Shown here one piece after another: positions 7,060-11,866 of a stretch of 14,770 nucleotides of DNA. The position numbers were made by a program, and so were the translations under genes. This stretch comes from CAYRWK01 sp964427965 (GTDB lineage: Bacteria; Patescibacteriota; WWE3; UBA101185; UBA10185): positions 1 through 14,770 of the forward strand of contig CAYRWK010000018.1 in assembly GCA_964427965.1 (NCBI GenBank), in the 5' to 3' direction. Numbering within the stretch: position 1 is the first letter of the stretch; every line of letters starts with the position of its first letter. The notes under the pieces were generated by a model. That model made no database searches. It was not told the origin of the DNA and saw only the letters and a program-made list of their open reading frames with translations.

Positions 7060-7065
7060 TATAAT
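7060..7065 (+). promoter_or_regulatory. -10 box of tRNA-Leu(AAG)
   Basis: TATAAT lies 19 nt before the mature tRNA, preceded directly by TTG. It could start RNA divergent from the hydrolase promoter. Confidence 0.55.
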
Positions 7066-7084
7066 GCCTTTGTTTTATCATTAT

Positions 7085-7171
7085 GGGCGAGTGGCGGAAT
7101 TGGCATACGCGCAACGCTAAGGACGTTGTAGGGTAAAACCTGTGCAGGTTCAAGTCCTGTCTCGCCCACCA
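7085..7171 (+). tRNA. tRNA-Leu(AAG), CCA encoded
   Basis: This is a class II tRNA. The acceptor stem GGGCGAG/CTCGCCC pairs 7085-7091 with 7161-7167. The anticodon stem CAACG/CGTTG encloses loop CTAAGGA (7117-7123), so the anticodon at 7119-7121 is AAG. A long variable arm follows, and the T arm is GCAGG/CCTGT with loop TTCAAGT. The discriminator is A7168 with CCA to 7171. An A at wobble position 34 in a leucine tRNA is unusual for bacteria and would need deamination to inosine (TadA) to read CUU, CUC and CUA. Confidence 0.96.
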
Positions 7172-7181
7172 AGGTTTGTGT

Positions 7182-7190
7182 TGGTATAAT
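7182..7190 (+). promoter_or_regulatory. Extended -10 promoter driving minihelix B and tRNA-Gly
   Basis: TGGTATAAT (hexamer 7185-7190) ends 12 nt before the first arm of minihelix copy B (7203). This is close to the 13-nt spacing to tRNA-Phe and tRNA-Val. The tRNA-Gly itself starts 53 nt downstream, so the promoter is positioned for the hairpin. Confidence 0.7.
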
Positions 7191-7197
7191 GGTAAGG

Positions 7198-7250
7198 TTC
7201 GTGCGAGAGTGAAGGCTTCGCCTTTCTCTCGCTCACTACGTTCGCGAGAG
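7198..7250 (+). repeat. tRNA-linked minihelix repeat, copy B (before tRNA-Gly)
   Basis: Arm GCGAGAG (7203-7209) pairs perfectly with CTCTCGC (7226-7232) and encloses the inner stem AAGGC/GCCTT (7212-7216 with 7220-7224) with loop TTC. TCACTACGTTC (7233-7243) then leads into tRNA-Gly at 7244. The first arm equals the tRNA-Gly 5' acceptor strand (7244-7250), and the second equals its 3' acceptor strand (7308-7314). The layout and the 41-nt offset match copy A, while the arms differ to suit the other tRNA. The fourth inner pair is C-G in A and G-C in B, a compensatory change. Confidence 0.87.
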
Positions 7251-7318
7251 TAGTTCAGCGGTAGAATGTCTCCTTGCCAAGGAGAAGGTCGCGGGTTCGA
7301 CTCCCGTCTCTCGCTCCA
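7244..7318 (+). tRNA. tRNA-Gly(GCC), CCA encoded
   Basis: The acceptor stem GCGAGAG/CTCTCGC pairs 7244-7250 with 7308-7314. The anticodon stem TCTCC/GGAGA encloses loop TTGCCAA, giving anticodon GCC. The T arm is GCGGG/CCCGT with loop TTCGACT. The discriminator is T7315 and CCA is at 7316-7318. Minihelix copy B lies immediately upstream and is probably cotranscribed. Confidence 0.96.
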
Positions 7319-7352
7319 AAATAACATCAGTCATTATATAGGGATAAAAAGG

Positions 7353-7366
7353 TTATAAAATATATA
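7353..7366 (+). promoter_or_regulatory. AT-rich -10 region of the unknown/NDT operon
   Basis: An alternating TA tract precedes ATG 7372 and contains TATAAA (7354-7359) and TATATA (7361-7366, 5 nt before the start). A very short or absent leader is likely, but the exact hexamer cannot be chosen. Confidence 0.45.
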
Positions 7367-7371
7367 TATAA

Positions 7372-8142
7372 ATGTCATCATTAGTATTCCCATTCCACGA
7401 CCCAAATAATATAGAAACCAAATTCCTAAAGCAGCTGTTACCCACCCTAAAAGAAGAGTTTGATAGTGCCTTTGTAAGTATCACACCTGAAACTTTAGCA
7501 AGAAACCCGGAGGCTGTTGACTTCCTGATAGAAAACAGCTTCTTTGTTGTTAATGAAAATCCGGAAGGTTCACTGGTAGGGGATCATTTTGTTTCTTGTT
7601 ATAAAAACTCCATAGAAAACTCAAAATCCGACCAATTATTGCATTTGTGCACTTCGGATAGGACAATTTTCGCTCTTTTTAACTATAAAGACAATTACTT
7701 AAGCGACATTAATAGCGTAAATTCTCCTTATTTATTTATGCGTTCGGAGAAGGCCTGGTCTACCCACCCAGCCAATTATTATGCAGCAGAATCAATGTTA
7801 ACTGAAGCTGGAAAAATACTATTTGGCAAAACGTTAGATTTTGCATGGTGCCACCTCACTCTTACTGTGGACCGATTAAACAAAGTATTACCAAATCTTA
7901 CTGCAAGAAATTTTTGTGTCTTTTTTCAACTTGTTTTTTCGTTAAGAGATGAAATAAACACGGGAGATGTTGATTGGTTATCGTGGGAAGATCCATTTAT
8001 TCTTGATAAGGATCCACAAAAATATAAACTGGAAAGGGAAACTGATCCTGCAGAATTAGAAAAGAGGATGAGTTATGTATTGCCTGGGATCAAGTATTTA
8101 TTTGAGGAGTATAGAAAACTTCAAAGCACTTCTTTGAGATGA
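7372..8142 (+). CDS. Conserved-looking hypothetical protein, coupled to an NDT-like gene
   Basis: I do not recognise this 256-residue soluble protein. It begins with VFPFHDPNN, then an alternating strand/helix pattern (FDSAFVSITPET, SFFVVNENPEG, DQLLHLCTSDRTIFAL). The LCTSDR segment after two strands is vaguely like the DxD region of GT-A nucleotide-sugar transferases, and WEDPF near 205 might be a second acidic site, but this is weak inference. There is no signal peptide and no clear membrane segment. Its stop overlaps the next start as ATGA (8139-8142), so the two proteins are translationally coupled and probably work together. The downstream partner acts on nucleotides or nucleosides, which makes a nucleotide-linked substrate plausible. 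Confidence 0.6.
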   Translation: MSSLVFPFHDPNNIETKFLKQLLPTLKEEFDSAFVSITPETLARNPEAVDFLIENSFFVVNENPEGSLVGDHFVSCYKNSIENSKSDQLLHLCTSDRTIFALFNYKDNYLSDINSVNSPYLFMRSEKAWSTHPANYYAAESMLTEAGKILFGKTLDFAWCHLTLTVDRLNKVLPNLTARNFCVFFQLVFSLRDEINTGDVDWLSWEDPFILDKDPQKYKLERETDPAELEKRMSYVLPGIKYLFEEYRKLQSTSLR

Positions 8143-8510
8143 AAATATATATTTCTCACTCCAATAGCTTTGACTACAAAAATGAATTATATCTTCCGAT
8201 CAGAAACTCTGCTTTAAACACTCAACACAGCGTTTTTCTACCCCATGAAACAGACACTTTTATAAACACAAAAGATATTATTAAAAACTCTGATCTTGTT
8301 ATAGCTGAAGTATCCTATCCGGCAACTGGTGTGGGAATAGAGTTAGGTTGGGCGGATTCTTTTGGTATTCCTATACTGTGTTTTTATAGGGAAGGTACTA
8401 AGATATCCGGTTCACTAAACGTGGTAACAAAGGTTATAGTTCCATATCAAAATTCAGAGGATTTGTTTACAAAGATTCAAAGCCAGCTTTTTACTCTAAA
8501 TTTTTTATAA
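8139..8510 (+). CDS. Nucleoside 2-deoxyribosyltransferase-like protein
   Basis: The 123-residue protein resembles the nucleoside 2-deoxyribosyltransferase/RCL (DNPH1) group. After an N-terminal strand (KIYISHSNSF) comes NSDLVIAEVSYPATGVGIELGW, in which D52, E57 and the GVGIELG motif with the presumed nucleophile E68 match the family, then GIPILCFYREG. Such enzymes cleave or exchange the N-glycosidic bond of 2'-deoxynucleosides or their monophosphates, for salvage or pool sanitation. The start ATG overlaps the preceding stop (ATGA), with no Shine-Dalgarno, so expression depends on re-initiation. A second protein of the same fold is encoded on the opposite strand about 175 bp away. Confidence 0.8.
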   Translation: MKIYISHSNSFDYKNELYLPIRNSALNTQHSVFLPHETDTFINTKDIIKNSDLVIAEVSYPATGVGIELGWADSFGIPILCFYREGTKISGSLNVVTKVIVPYQNSEDLFTKIQSQLFTLNFL

Positions 8511-8644
8511 CAGTATTTACCGCATAGTAGTTGGTTACAGATTGTAACCAACTGAAGATGCCGTCATCAGGTAGTTGATGTTAGAAAGCGGACTTGGCAG
8601 ACATAGCGTGTCTTCTTTGAAACCGTGACATTTTGTCACGTTTT
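8511..8644 (+). ncRNA. Candidate structured RNA or 3' UTR ending in a terminator
   Basis: The gap between two converging genes holds several helices in series. There is a perfect 10-bp hairpin AGTTGGTTAC/GTAACCAACT (8529-8538 with 8544-8553). A stem of 8554-8561 with 8608-8615 (two wobble pairs) encloses a CATCA/TGATG hairpin (8565-8569 with 8576-8580). Last is a terminator at 8624-8644. No Rfam family is recognised. TATAAC at 8506-8511 could be a weak -10 overlapping the upstream stop, or the RNA may be the operon's 3' tail. Confidence 0.45.
8624..8644 (+). terminator. Rho-independent terminator
   Basis: CGTGACA pairs with TGTCACG (7 bp, loop TTT) and is followed by TTTT at 8641-8644. The minus-strand reading lacks a good T tract, so it serves plus-strand transcripts. 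Confidence 0.65.
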
Positions 8645-8685
8645 GAAAACTCTATCAAAGGACAATAAGTATCGGGATAAGAACT

Positions 8686-9063
8686 TTAACAGTGGTTTTC
8701 AACTACTGCCTCAGCTTCAGAAATCTCTTTAAACTCACAACTTGGCGTAATACACGTACTAAAATACTTAATAGGTTGGTTCAGTCTCTTAGCCAATTTT
8801 ATCTCCTCCTGCACACCATCTGAAATATCACCAAAAACCCACAACTCATCACTTCTTTCAATCAAAGCATTATTTGCAGAAATCAAAGCATCTCTTTCAA
8901 CAGTATCCAGTAAAAAATATGAATACATCATAAAAGCACAGGTTGGTGTAAAACCTTGTTTTAAAATAAATCTAATAATATGTTCACGTAAAAAGAAGTT
9001 ACGTTTGCTCATTGCAGCAAATATTACTTTTTTGTAGCTTGTTTGATCGTATAGATTTTCCAT
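8686..9063 (-). CDS. NDT-fold (nucleoside 2-deoxyribosyltransferase-like) protein
   Basis: The 125-residue protein shares the same fold signature as the converging gene ending at 8510: a first strand KKVIFAAMSKRN, then ERSDELWVFGDISDGVQEEIKLAKRLNQPIKYF in two pieces, where D72 and E87 (in GVQEE) line up with the acidic and nucleophilic positions of the NDT family. A helical middle segment (about 24-66) resembles families annotated as NDT-like domains of unknown function. A base- or nucleoside-linked glycosidic activity is plausible but unproven. The tail contains three cysteines (C103, C108, C125). The start is supported by TAACTT ending 6 nt upstream on the minus strand. It shares a 42-bp divergent gap with tRNA-Phe. 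Confidence 0.68.
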   Translation of the reverse strand: MENLYDQTSYKKVIFAAMSKRNFFLREHIIRFILKQGFTPTCAFMMYSYFLLDTVERDALISANNALIERSDELWVFGDISDGVQEEIKLAKRLNQPIKYFSTCITPSCEFKEISEAEAVVENHC

Positions 9064-9069
9064 AGATAA

Positions 9070-9075
9070 AAGTTA
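9070..9075 (-). promoter_or_regulatory. -10 box of the NDT-fold gene
   Basis: TAACTT on the minus strand ends 6 nt before ATG 9063. It fits TAnnnT at the leaderless spacing but has no TG extension. It lies next to the tRNA-Phe -10 box. Confidence 0.5.
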
Positions 9076-9082
9076 AAAAGCC

Positions 9083-9091
9083 TGTTAAAAT
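9083..9091 (+). promoter_or_regulatory. Extended -10 promoter of tRNA-Phe
   Basis: TGTTAAAAT (hexamer 9086-9091) ends 13 nt before the mature tRNA, which implies a leader of about 7 nt. The same 13-nt spacing occurs at tRNA-Val. Confidence 0.7.
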
Positions 9092-9104
9092 GTTATCACT
9101 TCGT

Positions 9105-9180
9105 GGAGCGGTAGCCAAGGTGGTCAAGGCACCGGTCTGAAAAACCGGCTATGTGGGTTCGACTCCCACCTGCTCCACCA
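9105..9180 (+). tRNA. tRNA-Phe(GAA), CCA encoded
   Basis: The acceptor stem GGAGCGG/CTGCTCC pairs 9105-9111 with 9170-9176 (one G-T). The anticodon stem CCGGT/ACCGG encloses loop CTGAAAA, giving anticodon GAA at 9139-9141. The T arm is GTGGG/CCCAC with loop TTCGACT. The discriminator is A9177 and CCA is at 9178-9180. Confidence 0.97.
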
Positions 9181-9191
9181 CTGACTTTTTA

Positions 9192-9200
9192 TGTTAGAAT
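9192..9200 (+). promoter_or_regulatory. Extended -10 promoter of a small unknown gene
   Basis: TGTTAGAAT (hexamer 9195-9200) ends 7 nt before ATG 9208. This selects M20 of the longer open frame, whose upstream part is tRNA-Phe. Confidence 0.68.
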
Positions 9201-9207
9201 GTCCCTA

Positions 9208-9546
9208 ATGGTAACAATTGACACTAGCTTAGTTAGAAATATTCTAACTAACGAGCAAAGCTATACTCAAAACCAAGCAGACCTGTTAACAAGAGATATA
9301 AATCCACTACAAAATGAATTAGAAGAAACATTGTCAAATTGGATGCAAGATCGAACCATTACTAACTATAATGTTGAAGGTTTAAACATGAATCATCTTA
9401 TTCAAAATAATAACAGGAACTTTATACCAGCTTTGGGACTACTAAATAAACTTTTAGATACAGAAAAGATACCCTCGGAAGTAAGGAAAAAATGGATCGA
9501 AAACTTAATAGCATCCACAAAAATTGATTTTACTGTTGATAAATAG
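9208..9546 (+). CDS. Small hypothetical helical protein
   Basis: I do not recognise this 112-residue protein. It is polar and probably mostly alpha-helical (ADLLTRDINPLQNELEETLSNW and PALGLLNKLLDTEKIPSEVRKK in shorter runs). It has no cysteine, no signal peptide and no membrane segment. The frame stays open back into tRNA-Phe, but the first 19 codons there overlap the tRNA and cannot be real. ATG 9208 sits 7 nt after an extended -10, so the mRNA would be leaderless or nearly so. It is 27 bp from the tRNA and 77 bp from the next CDS, which has its own promoter, so it appears to be a single-gene unit. The spacing and codon texture support a real gene. Confidence 0.6.
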   Translation: MVTIDTSLVRNILTNEQSYTQNQADLLTRDINPLQNELEETLSNWMQDRTITNYNVEGLNMNHLIQNNNRNFIPALGLLNKLLDTEKIPSEVRKKWIENLIASTKIDFTVDK

Positions 9547-9608
9547 TTCGCACATTCTAGCAGCCGGCTCACCAGTTCACATTACGACCCGAACATGGTA
9601 TTCCGTTC

Positions 9609-9617
9609 TGATATAAT
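9609..9617 (+). promoter_or_regulatory. Extended -10 promoter selecting a GTG start
   Basis: TGATATAAT (hexamer 9612-9617) ends 6 nt before GTG 9624. The spacing supports GTG rather than the downstream ATG at codon 8 as the start. Confidence 0.7.
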
Positions 9618-9623
9618 ACATCT

Positions 9624-9956
9624 GTGAAACTTTCAGTAAAAATAATGAATAAAATAAATATTTTCAGAGCATTAACATTGCTATCCCTACTTCTTACTAT
9701 TGTTATCCTACAGTTAAAAATCGGCCCCCTTACTTGTTGCAGTTGCCCAAACGATTCATACAGACTTGGGTTTATCAGCTCGACCATATATTTTAATAAG
9801 TATCTTGCACCGCGGATTGATTGTGTAGACTGCGCATTACTCGGCTGCGTCTTGACTACTAATGTTGTACCAATTGAAACGATTTTATCTACATTTATAT
9901 TTGGTACTCTTTGGCTTGTTCAAAGTAAAAGAGGTTCACAACGCCATTCAAAGTAA
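9624..9956 (+). CDS. Small Cys-rich membrane protein, unknown function
   Basis: The 110-residue protein has a basic N-terminus, a first hydrophobic segment at about residues 13-32, and a second at about 84-100 followed by a basic tail (SKRGSQRHSK). The intervening loop carries six cysteines in two groups, C38-C39-x-C41 and C67-x2-C70-x4-C75. By the positive-inside rule both ends would be cytoplasmic and the Cys-rich loop outside, where the cysteines could form disulfides or bind metal or a lipid. No family is recognised. GTG is taken as the start because of the -10 box exactly 6 nt upstream. The gene stands alone between two promoter regions. Confidence 0.6.
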   Translation: MKLSVKIMNKINIFRALTLLSLLLTIVILQLKIGPLTCCSCPNDSYRLGFISSTIYFNKYLAPRIDCVDCALLGCVLTTNVVPIETILSTFIFGTLWLVQSKRGSQRHSK

Positions 9957-9983
9957 ACATTAGCGGGCCTGTTTTCCCTGATT

Positions 9984-10011
9984 TGCTATTATCCCAATAC
10001 CATGCTATTAT
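9984..10011 (+). promoter_or_regulatory. Tandem extended -10 boxes in the helicase upstream region
   Basis: TGCTATTAT occurs twice, at 9984-9992 and 10003-10011, in the 221-bp region before the DEAD-box gene. The second would give a leader of about 160 nt, with a GCAGATT/AATCTGC hairpin at 10023-10045 and several U-rich runs. The rest of the region shows no gene or clear terminator. Confidence 0.45.
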
Positions 10012-10177
10012 GATTCTCGCCTGCAGATTGAAGTTACAAATCTGCTTATCTCGTTTAAGTTTGTTTAGCACAGATAAAGATATCTAACTACTAAGTGTAT
10101 TTCTTATTCGTATCTTTTTCCCCTATTCATACTTTTTTTGAATATAAGCAGTTTCGTAGCTTTAATCATTGATATAT

Positions 10178-11392
10178 ATGATACAAAAACATAGTTACCG
10201 ACATCAAAATAGCTACGGCAATAGATACAGTGCTCCAAAAAGTAACTGGTCTAAAGGACCCCGTTTTAATAAACGCTCCATGTCTATGGCTGATTTAATG
10301 CACGCTATAGAGGTTGGTAAACGCCACGTCGAAGGCGCAGTTACAGAAAAATATTGTCCAAAACACACTTTCGCTGAATTTACAATCTGTGATCAATTAA
10401 AACGTAATATTTCATTTAAAAAATTCACTCAACCCACCGCTATTCAAGACGAGACTATCCCCGCAATTCTTGAGGGTAAAGATGTAATTGGTGTTGCCAA
10501 CACCGGAACCGGCAAAACAGCCGCATTTTTAATTTCCTTAATTAATAAAGTATTTAATGATAGAACTCAAAAGGTTCTTATTGTAACCCCAACCAGAGAA
10601 TTAGCCGTTCAAATTGATGAGGAATTTAGAAATTACTCTCAAGGGATGGGTGTAAGATCTGCGCTTTGTATTGGGGGTACTTCTATTTATAGACAAAAGA
10701 AAGATTTAGGTTTTAACCCAAACTTTGTTATTGGAACTCCCGGAAGACTTAAGGACCATATGAAACAACGTCATTTAAACCTTGCCTTGTTTAACAATGT
10801 TGTTTTAGATGAAGCAGACCGCATGGTAGACATGGGTTTTATAGAAGATATTAAGTTTATCATTGGCTTTTTGCCAAAAGCGCGCCAATCGTTGTTTTTC
10901 TCAGCAACAATATCTCCAAAAGTAAAAACAGTCATCCAATTGTTTGTTCAAGACCCGATAACAATCTCTGTTAAACACACAGAAACCTCTGAAAACATTG
11001 ATCAACAACTGGTTAGAGTACCAAGTGATAAGAAAGTTGAACATTTACAAAGCCTATTGGCTCAAGAAACGTTTGAAAAAGTATTGATATTTGGTAGAAC
11101 AAAGTGGGGCGTTCAAAGACTAGCGGATGAGCTTGTGAAAAAAGGCTTTAGAGCAGGAGCAATTCATGGTGATAAACGTCAAAATCAAAGACAAGAGATT
11201 TTAACCCAATTTAAACGCAATGAAATAAGCATATTATTAGCAACTGATGTAGCTTCCCGTGGACTTGATATTAAAAACGTGAGTCACGTTATTAACTACG
11301 ATCTACCTGAAACTTATGATGACTATATTCATAGAATCGGTAGAACCGGAAGAGCAGACAAAAAGGGTATAGCCCTAACTTTTGTAGACTAA
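10178..11392 (+). CDS. DEAD-box ATP-dependent RNA helicase
   Basis: Counting from ATG 10178 (404 residues), all helicase motifs are visible: Q motif FTQPTAIQ (about 83-90), motif I ANTGTGKT (107-114), Ia PTREL (138-142), GTPGR, motif II DEAD (211-214), III SAT (242-244), IV VLIFGRT, V TDVASRGLDI (356-365) and VI HRIGRTGR (385-392). The enzyme unwinds short RNA duplexes with ATP; roles in ribosome assembly or mRNA remodelling are usual. The N-terminal 60 residues are basic and polar, and may bind RNA. The protein stops only 12 residues after motif VI, so it lacks the C-terminal extension of most relatives. TTG 10169 in frame is an alternative start; ATG is preferred. No Shine-Dalgarno is seen. 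The long upstream region suggests leader-based control, as in cold-shock helicases. Confidence 0.93.
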   Translation: MIQKHSYRHQNSYGNRYSAPKSNWSKGPRFNKRSMSMADLMHAIEVGKRHVEGAVTEKYCPKHTFAEFTICDQLKRNISFKKFTQPTAIQDETIPAILEGKDVIGVANTGTGKTAAFLISLINKVFNDRTQKVLIVTPTRELAVQIDEEFRNYSQGMGVRSALCIGGTSIYRQKKDLGFNPNFVIGTPGRLKDHMKQRHLNLALFNNVVLDEADRMVDMGFIEDIKFIIGFLPKARQSLFFSATISPKVKTVIQLFVQDPITISVKHTETSENIDQQLVRVPSDKKVEHLQSLLAQETFEKVLIFGRTKWGVQRLADELVKKGFRAGAIHGDKRQNQRQEILTQFKRNEISILLATDVASRGLDIKNVSHVINYDLPETYDDYIHRIGRTGRADKKGIALTFVD

Positions 11393-11405
11393 ATCCAGCA
11401 ACTTT

Positions 11406-11414
11406 TGATAAAAT
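11406..11414 (+). promoter_or_regulatory. Extended -10 promoter, leaderless second Nudix gene
   Basis: TGATAAAAT (hexamer 11409-11414) ends 6 nt before ATG 11421, so this gene has its own start although the helicase stop is only 28 bp away. Confidence 0.7.
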
Positions 11415-11420
11415 ACAACG

Positions 11421-11852
11421 ATGAACAGAGCATCAGCGCGAGGTATTGTTATAAAAGACGACACTGTTTTATTACTTTATCGTAAAAAGAACGGTCAAAC
11501 ATATTACACAATCCCCGGAGGACAATCTGAAATAGACGAGAAGCTAGAAAATACTGTCACTAGAGAGTTGATGGAAGAAACTAGTGTTGATGTAAAACCA
11601 ATTAATCTTTTGGGTAAATACAAGCAAGAAGAGTTTGATAAATTTCAATACTTATTCATATGTGAATATGTAAAAGGGGAGCCAAAGCTTGGTGATTATA
11701 TTGAAAAAGAAATTATGCAAAAAGATGATTCTTGCTACTACGAGCCTAAGTGGGTCCCATTAAAACTTGTATCAGACTTAACCATTCACCCATTACCTGT
11801 TGCCCAGGCTTTTAAAGGATATATCGAAGATTTGGTAAAAGCAAAGCTTTAG
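11421..11852 (+). CDS. Nudix hydrolase with a modified Nudix box
   Basis: The 143-residue protein starts with a strand ASARGIVIKDDTVLLLYRK, then has the Nudix box at residues 34-56: G34, E40, R48, E49, E52 and E53 are in place, but the conserved Gly near the end is S55 (EETSV). The metal-binding Glu residues are intact, so activity is expected. The substrate is unknown; a nucleoside diphosphate derivative is usual. It is clearly different in sequence from the first Nudix protein at 721. It lies 14 bp before an NTF2-like gene that has its own -10 box. The start is set by the 6-nt spacing from the -10. Confidence 0.9.
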   Translation: MNRASARGIVIKDDTVLLLYRKKNGQTYYTIPGGQSEIDEKLENTVTRELMEETSVDVKPINLLGKYKQEEFDKFQYLFICEYVKGEPKLGDYIEKEIMQKDDSCYYEPKWVPLKLVSDLTIHPLPVAQAFKGYIEDLVKAKL

Positions 11853-11854
11853 AG

Positions 11855-11860
11855 TAAAAT
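11855..11860 (+). promoter_or_regulatory. -10 box of the NTF2-like gene
   Basis: TAAAAT ends 6 nt before ATG 11867 and starts 2 nt after the upstream stop codon. It has no TG extension. Confidence 0.6.
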
Positions 11861-11866
11861 TTTTGT

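Noticed and set aside
5501..7250. Minihelix copies as remnants of an insertion sequence or CRISPR
   Set aside because: No transposase or terminal inverted repeats, only two copies in different contexts, and arms that follow the adjacent tRNA instead of staying constant.
7046..7327. 93-codon minus-strand open frame across tRNA-Leu and tRNA-Gly
   Set aside because: It is the antisense of two tRNA genes; peptides of this kind (RESNPRPSPWQGD, ARQDLNLHRF) are a well-known annotation artefact.
9151..9207. Upstream extension of the small hypothetical gene
   Set aside because: Those codons lie in tRNA-Phe and before the -10 box, so they cannot be part of the gene.
9547..9600. Locally GC-richer gap with AGCCGGCT palindrome and a partial AGTTC-CACATT repeat
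   Set aside because: No convincing hairpin with a T tract, no tRNA fold and no coding sign; possibly chance or a decayed sequence.
9569..9787. 72-codon minus-strand open frame
   Set aside because: It overlaps the better supported membrane protein and has no -10 box at the leaderless spacing.
11390..11440. Possible read-through extension of the DEAD-box protein past TAA
   Set aside because: The following codons run straight into the promoter and start of the second Nudix gene and show no helicase-like ending.
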